64,000 nucleotides of DNA from Hungatella hathewayi (GCA_025149285.1 CP102274.1:1379501-1443500); one strand, 5' to 3'. Shown: positions 27,107-35,806, counted from the first letter of the stretch. Program-made: numbers and translations. The notes: generated by a model from the letters alone, not told the origin.

Positions 27107-28036
27107 ATGAAAAAAAATAAAATCCTGCCAAACGAAAATGTAAATACGGCAATCCGGGTTTCCACAATTACACTAATCATCAACCTGATTTTATCGCTGC
27201 TTAAATTTGTCGCCGGATATATAGGAAAGTCAAGCGCCATGCTGTCAGATGCTGTCCACTCGGCTTCTGATGTATTAAGCACAATCGTTGTGATGGTTGG
27301 AATTAAAATATCAGAAAAACGACCTGATAAAGAACATCCCTATGGGCATGAGCGTATGGAATGTGTGGCTTCTATTATTCTCGCTGCTGCATTGGCTGTA
27401 ACAGGAGCCGGAATTGGATATTCAGGCATTAACAAAATCTATTCAGGGCAGTACAATACACTTTCCGTACCCGGTAGAATCGCACTCACGGCGGCAGTCT
27501 TATCCATTGTAATAAAAGAGTGGATGTACTGGTTTACAAGAGGTGCTGCAAAGCATACAAATTCTGACGCACTTATGGCTGACGCATGGCACCACCGCTC
27601 TGACGCACTCTCGTCAGTCGGTTCTTTAATTGGCATTTTAGGAGCGCGTTTGGGCTATGCCATTCTTGACCCTATTGCAAGCGTTGTGATTTGCGGTTGT
27701 ATCTTAAAAGCCGCTTTGGACATTTTCAGAGAAAGCATTAACAAAATGGTGGATCATAGCTGTGACAACATTACTGAAACAAAGATTCGGGAACTTGTAC
27801 TTCAACAGCAAGGGGTTGAGGGTATTGACGATTTAAAAACCCGCATGTTTGGAGCGAAAATGTATGTAGACATTGAAATATTAGCCGATGGCAGTTTAGT
27901 TCTTTATGACGCTCACAGAATTGCCGAGGGAGTCCATAAGGTGATTGAACACAACTTTCCACAATGTAAACATTGTATGGTACATGTTAAAACTAATGAA
28001 CTTCTCCCTCCATTCTGCATAGGACGGGGAAGATGA
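27107..28036 (+). CDS. cation diffusion facilitator (CDF) metal transporter
   Basis: 309 residues. Six helices with the metal-site motifs HSASD (in SDAVHSASDVLS) and HHRSD (in DAWHHRSDALSS), the highly conserved HPYGHERME, and a C-terminal cytoplasmic domain ending in HCMVHV-type metal ligands. CDF proteins export Zn, Mn, Fe, Co or Cd in exchange for protons; the metal cannot be read reliably here. It follows the ABC permease by 10 bp in the same operon. Confidence 0.93.
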   Translation: MKKNKILPNENVNTAIRVSTITLIINLILSLLKFVAGYIGKSSAMLSDAVHSASDVLSTIVVMVGIKISEKRPDKEHPYGHERMECVASIILAAALAVTGAGIGYSGINKIYSGQYNTLSVPGRIALTAAVLSIVIKEWMYWFTRGAAKHTNSDALMADAWHHRSDALSSVGSLIGILGARLGYAILDPIASVVICGCILKAALDIFRESINKMVDHSCDNITETKIRELVLQQQGVEGIDDLKTRMFGAKMYVDIEILADGSLVLYDAHRIAEGVHKVIEHNFPQCKHCMVHVKTNELLPPFCIGRGR

Positions 28037-28068
28037 TTTAAGGGCACTGAAAGGAGGTGAAGTAGGTT

Positions 28069-28197
28069 ATGGAACAATACTGGTGGATTATCATTGTTGC
28101 GGTTTTGATTGTCGTTGGCTTACTTAAAATGGTTATTATGAAAAAATACAACGATAAAAAGAATCCCAAAAAGCGTTCGCATAATGATGAAGATTAG
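28069..28197 (+). CDS. 42-aa single-helix membrane protein
   Basis: ATG 28069 behind AAGGAGGTGAAGTAG. The peptide has one helix (WWIIIVAVLIVVGLLKMVIM) and a strongly basic tail (KKYNDKKNPKKRSHNDED). It is the last gene of the TetR/ABC/CDF block, directly before a terminator. It could be a small transporter accessory subunit; no family recognised. Confidence 0.6.
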   Translation: MEQYWWIIIVAVLIVVGLLKMVIMKKYNDKKNPKKRSHNDED

Positions 28198-28241
28198 TAA
28201 AGAGCAACTAAAAAGGAAAACAGCTATCTGTGTAGCAGCGC

Positions 28242-28279
28242 AAAACGGCAGTTGAAATAAAACCGCCGTTTTCCTTTTT
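28242..28279 (+). terminator. intrinsic terminator ending the ABC/CDF operon
   Basis: AAAACGGC (28242-28249) pairs with GCCGTTTT (28265-28272), followed by CCTTTTTC; an alternative pairing extends to the A-rich stretch at 28210. Confidence 0.7.
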
Positions 28280-28280
28280 C

Positions 28281-28358
28281 AAAAATTGGATTACGGAGGG
28301 TGTATTAAATTCGCCTTTTTTTAGGACACGGCGGTATCAAGGAGGTATCGCTATGTCC
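28281..28358 (+). repeat. about 80-bp repeat, copy 1, with internal inverted repeat
   Basis: Diverged copy of 32452-32530. Shared order: AAAAATTG, GATACGGAGGG-like, TATCAAATTCGCC-like, a T-run, then an imperfect palindrome GGACACGGCG (28324-28333) / CGCTATGTCC (28349-28358). In both places it lies right after an intrinsic terminator. It contains a ribosome-site-like AAGGAGG and an ATG but no open frame of useful length. Confidence 0.65.
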
Positions 28359-28465
28359 TTATTTTCTATAAATTATGAGAATGTAATTAAATTTCTTGTG
28401 GTGTAGTGTTTAATTTCATACCTAAGCCATTCCGGATAATCCCTCCCTATAACAGAAAGCAAACA

Positions 28466-28488
28466 TTGACAAAGCGACACAAGTGTCG
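28466..28488 (+). promoter_or_regulatory. -35 element and palindromic operator of the second TetR gene
   Basis: TTGACA (28466-28471) is followed at once by a perfect palindrome CGACAC-AA-GTGTCG (28475-28488), placed 18 bp before the TetR start. An operator inside the core promoter suggests autorepression. Confidence 0.6.
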
Positions 28489-28505
28489 TTTGAAGGAGAA
28501 GAATC

Positions 28506-29084
28506 ATGGGAAATAAAGGCGAAGAAACAAAAAAACTGATTAGAGAAAAAGCCTGTTCTTTATTCGCAAGAAAGGGATTTAAAAATGTTACTATGAAAGA
28601 TATTTGTGTTGCAACCGGACTAAGCAGAGGAGGGTTATATCGACACTATGATAGTACACAACAAGTTTTTTCAGAAATTATAGATGATTTAATGAACATA
28701 CAGGATAATGAATTTTCTGAGAAAATGAAAAATGGGTATCCGGCAGTCCAGATACTTGATGAAATTTTAGAACGATATAGAACAGAAATGTTAGATAGTA
28801 CGGGCTCTCTTGGTTTGGCAATCTATGAATTTTATAGTGAAATTCAGAACGATAACAACGACAACATACTTTTGAAGCAATATGAACATTCTGTAACTGT
28901 TTGGAAAGATTTTTTATCCTACGGAATACAGCGCGGAGAATTTAAGAATGTAGAGAGTGATGAATTGGTTGATATAATTATTTTTTCATATCAAGGGGTA
29001 AGAATGCTTTCAGAGGTATTCCCTGTAGATGAAAAAGTATCAGCAAGAATTATCAACCATATCAAGCGGGTTCTGTTAGACTAA
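28506..29084 (+). CDS. TetR/AcrR-family transcriptional regulator
   Basis: 192 residues with a clear HTH (LFARKGFKNVTMKDICVATGLSRGGLYRHYDSTQQVF). It lies 44 bp upstream of an isoleucyl-tRNA synthetase gene with no terminator between, so the two form an operon, probably controlled from the palindromic operator upstream. A TetR protein coupled to a mobile aminoacyl-tRNA synthetase suggests induction by a compound that targets the enzyme (inference). Confidence 0.9.
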   Translation: MGNKGEETKKLIREKACSLFARKGFKNVTMKDICVATGLSRGGLYRHYDSTQQVFSEIIDDLMNIQDNEFSEKMKNGYPAVQILDEILERYRTEMLDSTGSLGLAIYEFYSEIQNDNNDNILLKQYEHSVTVWKDFLSYGIQRGEFKNVESDELVDIIIFSYQGVRMLSEVFPVDEKVSARIINHIKRVLLD

Positions 29085-29128
29085 CTACATTCTTACACAC
29101 TTATTTCATGCAAAAGGAGAAAGCGTAT

Positions 29129-32100
29129 ATGTTTAATAAAGTAGAAACAGACTTGAATTTTATAGAACGTGAAAATAAAGTCAAAAGTTTTTGGAAAGAA
29201 AATCAAATTTTCGAGAAAAGCATTGAAGCAAGAGCACAGGGAACTCCCTATGTGTTTTATGATGGCCCGCCAACAGCCAACGGTAAACCACATATCGGCC
29301 ATGTCCTTGCCAGAGTATTTAAGGATATGGTTCCCAGATACCGGGCTATGAAAGGCAACATGGTTCCCAGAAAAGCAGGGTGGGATACTCATGGTCTGCC
29401 GGTGGAATTAGAGGTTGAAAAGAATTTGGGATTAGATGGCAAAGAACAAATTGAAACCTATGGCTTGGAGCCCTTTATCGCTCATTGTAAAGAAAGTGTT
29501 TGGAAATATAAGGGTATGTGGGAAGATTTTTCTGATATAGTGGGTTTCTGGGCCGATATGGAAAATCCCTATGTAACCTATCACAATGGCTTTATTGAAT
29601 CTGAATGGTGGGCATTAAAACAGATTTGGGATAAAGACCTTCTTTATAAAGGGTTTAAGATTGTTCCTTACTGCCCTCGCTGTGGTACTCCTTTATCATC
29701 CCATGAGGTAGCACAGGGATATAAAGATTTGAAGGAACGATCTGCCATTGTTCGATTTAAGGTAAAGCAGGAGAACGCTTATTTTCTGGCATGGACAACA
29801 ACCCCTTGGACACTCCCTTCTAATGTTGCTCTTTGCGTTAATCCGGCAGAACGCTATGTAAAAGTTGAGTCGGGCGATGGATTTGTCTATTATATGGCTG
29901 AAGCCCTCCTTGAAAAAGTGATTGGCTCTTTAGGGGAATACAAGATATTAGAAAACTACAAAGGTTCCGATTTAAAATACAAGGAATACGAGCCTCTTTT
30001 CCCCGAGGCAAAGGATACCATAGCAAAACAACAAAAAAGAGGATTTTTTGTTACCTGCGATAACTATGTCACTTTAACCGATGGTACAGGTGTTGTGCAT
30101 ATCGCTCCTGCCTTTGGCGAGGACGATTCCAGAGTAGGGAAAAATTATAATCTTCCTTTTGTCCAGTTTGTAAACAGCAAAGGAGAAATGACGGAGGAAA
30201 CCGCTTGGCCGGGAGTGTTCTGCAAGAACGCTGACCCTTTGGTGCTTAATGATTTAGAAAAGCAAGGACAGCTTTTCTCAGCTCCATATTTTGAACATAG
30301 TTATCCGCACTGCTGGCGTTGCGATACACCGCTTATCTATTATGCAAGAGAATCGTGGTTTATAAAAATGTCTGCGGTCAAAGAGAATTTAATCAAAAAC
30401 AACAATACAATCAACTGGGTTCCGGAAAATATCGGAAAAGGCCGCTTTGGAGATTGGTTAGAAAATGTTCAGGATTGGGGAATCAGCAGAAACCGTTATT
30501 GGGGAACGCCTCTGAATATTTGGGAATGTAAATGCGGTCATCAGCAAGCAATAGGTAGTATTGATGAATTAAAAAGCCTATCTTCAAATTGTCCGGAAAA
30601 TATCGAGCTTCATCGTCCTTTCTTAGATAGTGTGACAATTATTTGTCCGAAGTGTGGAAAAGAAATGTACCGTGTGCCGGAAGTAATTGATTGTTGGTTC
30701 GATTCTGGAGCTATGCCCTTTGCGCAACATCACTATCCTTTCGAGAATAAGGAACTTTTTGAAACACAGTTTCCAGCAGATTTCATTTGTGAAGGTGTAG
30801 ACCAGACAAGAGGCTGGTTTTATTCACTCCTTGCTATCTCGACGTTGATCTTTAATAAAGCTCCGTTCAAGAATGTAATTGTGATTGGCCATGTACTAGA
30901 CGAAAATGGACAAAAAATGAGTAAATCAAAAGGAAATTCCGTAGATCCGTTTGATGTACTAAAAATATATGGGGCGGATGCTGTCAGGTGGTATTTCTAC
31001 ATTAACAGTGCCCCTTGGCTTCCCAACCGTTTTCATGATAAGGCTGTTACAGAATACCAACGTAAATTTATGGGAACTTTGTGGAACACTTATGCCTTTT
31101 TTGTATTGTACGGAAATATAGATAATTTCAATCCGGCAGAATATTGCTTAGAATATGATAATCTTTCAGTGATGGACAAATGGCTTTTATCCAAACTCAA
31201 TACAGTGGTAAAAGCAGTAGACACCTATCTCGAAACATATAAAGTGACAGAAGCGGCTAGAACGCTCCAAGATTTTGTTGATGATATGAGTAATTGGTAT
31301 GTAAGACGAAGCAGAAATCGTTTCTGGGCTAAAGGAATGGAACAGGATAAAATAAATGCTTATATGACACTTTATAGTGCATTGATAACTATCTGTAAGG
31401 TTATTGCTCCTATGCTACCATTCATGGCCGAAGATATATACCAAAACTTAGTACGCAATGTAGATAAAACAATGCCTGAAAGCGTCCATCTCTGTGATTT
31501 TCCAAAAGCTCACAAAGAAATGATAGACAAGGCTTTGGAAAGAAAAATGGACGAAGTTTTAAAGATTGTTGTCCTTGGCCGTGCCGCAAGAAATACTGCA
31601 AATATTAAAAATCGCCAACCGATTAAGCGTATGTATATAAAGGCAGAATCCTTACCAGAGTTTTATCAAATGATAATCAGAGATGAATTAAATGTGAAAG
31701 AAATAGAATTTGTTACTGATGTGCAGGCTTTTACTTCCTACACATTTAAGCCGCAGTTAAAGACAGTCGGCCCCAAATATGGAAAACAGCTTGGTAACAT
31801 CAAAACCGCCCTCTCCGAGTTAGACGGGAACCGAGCCATGAATAGACTGAATGAGCAAGGATTTCTTTCATTTGAGTTTGATGGTGCGAATGTGGAACTT
31901 ACAAAAGATGATTTACTGATTGATATGACGCAGAAACAAGGATTTGTTTCTGAAATGGATAATACCGTAATTGTAGTTTTAGATACAGATTTAACCCCAG
32001 ACCTCATAGAAGAAGGATTTGTCCGGGAGATTATCAGCAAAGTACAAACCATGCGGAAAGAAGCTGGCTTTGAAGTTACTGACCATATTACCGTTTACGT

Positions 32101-32263
32101 TCAAAATAATAAATCTATCAGCTCTGTATTAAAAGCAAATGAAACATTCATTAAAAGTGAAGTGTTAGCAGAACAAATCTGCTATGAGCAGATGGAAGGT
32201 TATCAGAAGGAATGGAATATCAACGGAGAAAAAGTAGTTTTAGGCGTTAAAAAGTATGTATAA
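29129..32263 (+). CDS. ileS: isoleucyl-tRNA synthetase, type-2-like accessory copy
   Basis: 1044 residues, complete. Class I signatures are HIGH (55-58, in GKPHIGHVLAR) and KMSKSKGN (about 596-603). The CP1 editing domain (WTTTPWTLPSN), anticodon-binding domain (NWYVRRSRNRFW) and a C-terminus without the E. coli-type Cys-rich zinc finger point to the eukaryote-like type 2 group, which includes mupirocin-tolerant enzymes such as MupA. The start is ATG 29129 behind AAAGGAG, not the earlier ATG that contains the ribosome site. Its AT-rich base use, the TetR partner and flanking repeats mark it as cargo. Resistance is inference; it could also be a relocated housekeeping gene. Confidence 0.93.
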   Translation: MFNKVETDLNFIERENKVKSFWKENQIFEKSIEARAQGTPYVFYDGPPTANGKPHIGHVLARVFKDMVPRYRAMKGNMVPRKAGWDTHGLPVELEVEKNLGLDGKEQIETYGLEPFIAHCKESVWKYKGMWEDFSDIVGFWADMENPYVTYHNGFIESEWWALKQIWDKDLLYKGFKIVPYCPRCGTPLSSHEVAQGYKDLKERSAIVRFKVKQENAYFLAWTTTPWTLPSNVALCVNPAERYVKVESGDGFVYYMAEALLEKVIGSLGEYKILENYKGSDLKYKEYEPLFPEAKDTIAKQQKRGFFVTCDNYVTLTDGTGVVHIAPAFGEDDSRVGKNYNLPFVQFVNSKGEMTEETAWPGVFCKNADPLVLNDLEKQGQLFSAPYFEHSYPHCWRCDTPLIYYARESWFIKMSAVKENLIKNNNTINWVPENIGKGRFGDWLENVQDWGISRNRYWGTPLNIWECKCGHQQAIGSIDELKSLSSNCPENIELHRPFLDSVTIICPKCGKEMYRVPEVIDCWFDSGAMPFAQHHYPFENKELFETQFPADFICEGVDQTRGWFYSLLAISTLIFNKAPFKNVIVIGHVLDENGQKMSKSKGNSVDPFDVLKIYGADAVRWYFYINSAPWLPNRFHDKAVTEYQRKFMGTLWNTYAFFVLYGNIDNFNPAEYCLEYDNLSVMDKWLLSKLNTVVKAVDTYLETYKVTEAARTLQDFVDDMSNWYVRRSRNRFWAKGMEQDKINAYMTLYSALITICKVIAPMLPFMAEDIYQNLVRNVDKTMPESVHLCDFPKAHKEMIDKALERKMDEVLKIVVLGRAARNTANIKNRQPIKRMYIKAESLPEFYQMIIRDELNVKEIEFVTDVQAFTSYTFKPQLKTVGPKYGKQLGNIKTALSELDGNRAMNRLNEQGFLSFEFDGANVELTKDDLLIDMTQKQGFVSEMDNTVIVVLDTDLTPDLIEEGFVREIISKVQTMRKEAGFEVTDHITVYVQNNKSISSVLKANETFIKSEVLAEQICYEQMEGYQKEWNINGEKVVLGVKKYV

Positions 32264-32405
32264 CAACAATGTGAAAAATGGAAACGAGGGATTTTACATT
32301 TTGTAATTTCTCTCTTTTCCCAGAAAATTTTTAGCTACCGATGGTAATAAAAAAACGTTGTTCGGTAGCAGAGTTTTCTTGTGCCTAACAGAAAATAAAG
32401 AGCTT

Positions 32406-32446
32406 AACGGCGGTTTTGAAATAACAATTTCAAACCGCCGTTTTCT
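32406..32446 (+). terminator. intrinsic terminator after ileS block
   Basis: AACGGCGGTTTTGAAAT (32406-32422) pairs with ATTTCAAACCGCCGTT (32427-32442), a 16-bp stem with one bulged T, followed by TTCTT. It resembles the terminator before repeat copy 1 (shared ACCGCCGTTTTC). Confidence 0.8.
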
Positions 32447-32451
32447 TACTG

Positions 32452-32530
32452 AAAAATTGAGATACGGAGGGGGTATCAAATTCGCCCATTTTTAAGGACA
32501 TGGCGGTATCCGGGAGGTATCGCCATGTCC
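32452..32530 (+). repeat. about 80-bp repeat, copy 2, with internal inverted repeat
   Basis: Counterpart of 28281-28358. Here the palindrome is perfect: GGACATGGCG (32496-32505) / CGCCATGTCC (32521-32530) around a 15-nt loop. Together the two copies bracket the TetR-ileS cargo. Confidence 0.65.
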
Positions 32531-32648
32531 ATTGTTTTACACAGCACCCGTAAACTGCACCAGTTAAAAAAAAACTTTCCCCTCCTCCGAGTTATTCCGG
32601 TTATGTATATGAAATAAATCAGCACCAAAACAATAATGTCATTTCATA

Positions 32649-32690
32649 CGTCCGTGTGGCTTCATGCCACCCGGGCGTTTTTGTGTTTTT
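32649..32690 (+). terminator. intrinsic terminator
   Basis: CGTCCG (32649-32654) and GTGGC (32656-32660) pair with GCCAC (32666-32670) and CGGGCG (32672-32677), TTCAT loop, then TTTTTGTGTTTTT. No gene ends nearby, so it may be what is left of a deleted transcription unit. Confidence 0.7.
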
Positions 32691-32787
32691 ATGGGGTTGC
32701 TTCGGGCCAACTTGGAACTGTTGAAAAACCCTACCGCGAATAACATCACCTATGATAAAATAGAAGAAAAATGTGGAGGGCAAAGCT

Positions 32788-32907
32788 ATGATGACGCAGG
32801 CAACAGGCAAGCAAATCAAATTTCACATGGTAACAATTGAGAGCTTAGTACCAGAGAAATGTGCGCTGGCAGCTTACAGGAGTATCCATCGCTTGTTTGC
32901 TATATGA
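32788..32907 (+). pseudogene. IS1182-like transposase, N-terminal remnant
   Basis: A 39-codon frame with a ribosome site (GGAGGG) encoding MMTQATGKQIKFHMVTIESL, the characteristic first residues of IS1182-family DDE transposases, which continue VPEDHLLRKID. Here the sequence degrades right after VPE and stops. The rest of the transposase is missing. Confidence 0.5.
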
Positions 32908-32973
32908 TGCCAATAGTGAAAGGTTTCCAAAATCCCGCATATACTGTATCAAATCCCCTGCATGAGGTACACC

Positions 32974-34731
32974 ATGGCGGACTGCCCTATTAACTCAGCC
33001 TCAGAGACTATTGCTGACTTTATCTACCGTAATGGAAGCCAGCAGCAATTTCCTGGTAATTCGGAAGATATTCCCTGTATGGACTTTGTAAGCACTGATT
33101 TCAGCATTATATATACCCCGCTAGATACCGTAGAACCCATATCACTAAGTAAGTTTACCTATTATAGTATCCCTGGACTGTACACACTGTTAGATAGTTC
33201 CAGCATGGACGCTTCCGGCATTTTGGCAACCCATGCATCACCTGCCCTTAGCAATCAAGGGAGAGGTGTTATAATCGGCATCATAGACACGGGAATTGAC
33301 TATACCAATCCTTTATTTCGTAATCAGGATGGAACTACCAGAATCTTGAGTATTTGGGATCAGAGCCTTCCAGAAGATAAAAGCCTCCTTCCTGCCGGTG
33401 TACCCAACCGCTATAATGCCAGCGGGGCAAGCTATGGCACAGAGTACACGCAGGAGCAGATTAACGAGGCACTGGAATCTGATAATCCGTTTGCCGTGGT
33501 GCCTTCTACCGATACCAACGGACATGGAACCTTTTTGGCGGGTATCGCTGCTGGAGGAATCCTGCCTAATCAGGATTTTACAGGAGCAGCACCGGAATGT
33601 GAACTGGTAATCGTCAAATTAAAACCAGCCAAACAATATCTGCGCGATTTCTATCTTATCAGTAATGATGCGGATGCTTATCAGGAGAATGATATAATGA
33701 TGGGCATTAAGTACCTGCGTGTGGAGGCATACAGCCAGAGAAAACCTCTGGTTATTTTACTGGGAATCGGCTCCAATCTGGGCAGCCATGAAGGGACGTC
33801 TCCATTGAATGTAATGATTCAAGATATCAGCCGATATTTAGGAATGGCTACGGTAATTGCTGCAGGCAATGAAACTGGCCGGGGGCATCATTACATGGGG
33901 TCTGTACCGATAGGGGAAGAGTCCGTTGAGGTGGAAATCCGAGTAGGGAATGCGGAATCCCAACGTGGATTTGTAGTAGAACTCTGGGCCGACACCGCTG
34001 ATACATATTCGGTTGGATTTGTCTCACCCAGTGGTGAATCCATAGGCCGCATTCCTATCATAGGCAGAAACGAAACCTCTATCCCGTTCCTTTTGGAACC
34101 CACGGTCATTACAGTTAATTACCAGCTGATTGAGACAGGCGCAGGCAAACAGCTTGTTTTTATCCGTTTTGCAGCCCCAACTAATGGAATTTGGAGAATA
34201 CGCGTGTATAATACCCAGTATCTTACAGGGCAATTTAATATGTGGCTTCCGGCCCATACCTTGATTTCTGATGAAACCGTGTTTCTGACTCCCAGCCCAT
34301 ACACGACCATAACCCTCCCGGGAGATTCTCCCTCTCCAATCACAGTAGGAGCCTATAATCATTTAAATAACAGCATCTACATTCATTCCGGCCGTGGATA
34401 TACAATAGGCGGATTGATAAAGCCGGATTTGGCAGCTCCAGGGGTTAATGTAAGCGGGCCATCGATAGGGCAAAGGAACCAAGACTCCATTCCCATGACT
34501 ACCCGAACCGGAACCTCGGTTGCTGCTGCCCATGTTGCTGGTGCAGTCGCTAATCTTTTAAGCTGGGGCATAATAGAAGGACATAACATAGCAATGAGCG
34601 AAGCCACTGTCAAAGCATTTTTAATAAGAGGAGCAAAACGGAATCCAGCACTATCATATCCCAATAGGGAATGGGGATATGGGGCTCTGAACTTATATGA
34701 AACTTTTTTACGGTTAAGAGAAATAAGATGA
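32974..34731 (+). CDS. S8 subtilisin-like serine protease, Csp-like
   Basis: 585 residues. The catalytic triad is complete: Asp105 (IIGIIDTGIDY), His184 (NGHGTFLAGIAAG) and Ser515 (RTGTSVAAAHVAGA). The long insertion of about 330 residues between His and Ser, predicted beta-rich, is the layout of clostridial Csp subtilases, which process cortex hydrolases in spore germination. There is no signal peptide, again as in Csp proteins. The start is ATG 32974, 6 nt after GAGG; an upstream ATG at 32962 lacks a ribosome site. It stands alone between mobile-element debris. A Csp-type role is inference from architecture. Confidence 0.88.
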   Translation: MADCPINSASETIADFIYRNGSQQQFPGNSEDIPCMDFVSTDFSIIYTPLDTVEPISLSKFTYYSIPGLYTLLDSSSMDASGILATHASPALSNQGRGVIIGIIDTGIDYTNPLFRNQDGTTRILSIWDQSLPEDKSLLPAGVPNRYNASGASYGTEYTQEQINEALESDNPFAVVPSTDTNGHGTFLAGIAAGGILPNQDFTGAAPECELVIVKLKPAKQYLRDFYLISNDADAYQENDIMMGIKYLRVEAYSQRKPLVILLGIGSNLGSHEGTSPLNVMIQDISRYLGMATVIAAGNETGRGHHYMGSVPIGEESVEVEIRVGNAESQRGFVVELWADTADTYSVGFVSPSGESIGRIPIIGRNETSIPFLLEPTVITVNYQLIETGAGKQLVFIRFAAPTNGIWRIRVYNTQYLTGQFNMWLPAHTLISDETVFLTPSPYTTITLPGDSPSPITVGAYNHLNNSIYIHSGRGYTIGGLIKPDLAAPGVNVSGPSIGQRNQDSIPMTTRTGTSVAAAHVAGAVANLLSWGIIEGHNIAMSEATVKAFLIRGAKRNPALSYPNREWGYGALNLYETFLRLREIR

Positions 34732-34799
34732 ATTATCTAAAGCATCAGATTCTTATGCATATCACGGATACGGGGGAACTTGATGGAGGTTTTGGCTGA

Positions 34800-35007
34800 G
34801 GTGCTAAAAAATAGTCTTATCGGTGGTAAGGGATTAATTTTGAGGTAGCGGTGTGCCGCCACAAATACGCTTGCACCGTATCGGTCAACGCCTTTTCCCT
34901 TTATATTTCATGTAGAGGACGGTTGGCTCGATATGCTTTTTCAGAGTAGCCAATCGCTGGTCAATGGGGTTCAGCTTAACCCGTATATCCATCTGCCTCC
35001 CAATCAT
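34800..35007 (-). pseudogene. relaxase/mobilisation protein remnant
   Basis: On the minus strand, MDIRVKLNPIDQRLATLKKH followed by a stop, then after a frameshift FVAAHRYLKINPLPPIR. This order resembles the C-terminal coiled-coil part of relaxases of clostridial conjugative elements (rLAeLkkhI..Yk.YK, then A.RYLk..ln...P). Short and broken; the family call is tentative. Confidence 0.4.
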
Positions 35008-35087
35008 GGACGAAAACTTTTCATCAAGTCAGAAATGGCACGGTTCTTCTGAAAATAGTTGAACAAACCATATGCGGAGGTTAAATA

Positions 35088-35116
35088 TTGACACATACTA
35101 TATATAGTGATATCAT
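35088..35116 (+). promoter_or_regulatory. element promoter A with palindromic operator
   Basis: TTGACA (35088-35093), 17-bp spacer, TATCAT (35111-35116). The spacer carries the perfect 12-bp palindrome ACTATATATAGT (35097-35108), shared with promoters C and D, so one regulator probably binds all three. Confidence 0.8.
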
Positions 35117-35120
35117 GAAA

Positions 35121-35296
35121 GTAGTACTGATTTGTGTGTGTTTATAAACCACATTCAAATGTTTGTTCCGGTGGTATCTATACCGGAAGCTAATTTTTAG
35201 GTGTAAGCCTTTTATATGAACGAGCCAGGCAGAGTCTCTGTCTGTAAAGTAAGATATCAGAAATCTTTGCGAATTTCTGATGTCTTATTTTTTTGC
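35121..35296 (+). ncRNA. structured leader RNA, copy A
   Basis: In order: hairpin at 35135-35153 (TGTG..CACA-based); AATGTTTG; TTCCGG (35166-35171) / CCGGAA (35183-35188) followed by AGCTAATTTTT; short AGG/CCT hairpin (35199-35210); hairpin CAGGCAG (35226-35232) / CTGTCTG (35238-35244); terminator at 35253-35295. The same order recurs in copies C and D with different stem sequences. It precedes the LPD28-like gene by about 130 nt. Confidence 0.7.
35253..35295 (+). terminator. attenuator-type terminator of leader A
   Basis: GATATCAGAAA (35253-35263) pairs with TTTCTGATGTC (35274-35284), then TTATTTTTTT. It sits upstream of the coding region rather than after a gene. Confidence 0.8.
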
Positions 35297-35426
35297 TTCC
35301 AAAAAGGAGAGTGGGAATTTAGGAAAAGATAATTAAAAATCAAGTAAACAGAGACAAGAAGTATAAGACGCCTGATATCTGGAAAGAGAACAAATATGAG
35401 ATCAGAGTATTTTATTAGGAGGATGT

Positions 35427-35696
35427 ATGAGATACGATTACAGGAAGATTAAAACTGAGAAAGTAGAAGTCAAAGGTATTGTTTGCGAATTTTATGATAT
35501 GAGAATCGACAGAGCAACAGTACCAGATGGAAAATATCTGTATGAGGTGGCGGGCGATGACGACAGCGGGGCAGAACCAGCAAGGGTAGGAAAAGGTGTT
35601 CTGGTTAATTTTTATGGTTCCCTAATATGCAACCAACCACTATTGTTGGAGGAAAAAGTAATGTGGTTAGAAACAGGAGAATTTAAATATGTTTAA
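35427..35696 (+). CDS. LPD28-like small protein
   Basis: 89 residues behind TAGGAGGATGT. The segment DRATVPDGKYLYEVAGDD, then PARVGKGVLVNFYGSL, matches the pattern of the LPD28 domain (large polyvalent protein associated), normally a module of very large mobile-element proteins and sometimes a stand-alone protein in conjugative elements. Function unknown. It is the first gene after leader A, and another leader terminator follows it at 35765. Confidence 0.6.
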   Translation: MRYDYRKIKTEKVEVKGIVCEFYDMRIDRATVPDGKYLYEVAGDDDSGAEPARVGKGVLVNFYGSLICNQPLLLEEKVMWLETGEFKYV

Positions 35697-35764
35697 AATG
35701 AAAACCGGCAGATGCACACTACTGGATAGAACTTAGCGGGGAAGATTTCTCTGCTTGTAAGTAA

Positions 35765-35806
35765 GACATCAGAAATTTGAAGAAGTTTTTGGTGTCTTAC
35801 TTTTTG
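35765..35806 (+). terminator. leader-type terminator, partial leader copy B
   Basis: GACATCAGAAA (35765-35775) pairs with TTTTTGGTGTC (35786-35796), then TTACTTTTT. The stretch TTGTAAGTAAGACATCAGAA through GGTGTCTTA is nearly identical to leader C, but the promoter and the upstream hairpins are missing. It may also end transcription of the 35427 gene. Confidence 0.7.

Noticed and set aside
34732..34800. C-terminal extension of the subtilase or a small gene after it
   Set aside because: No start with ribosome site and no open frame of useful length.
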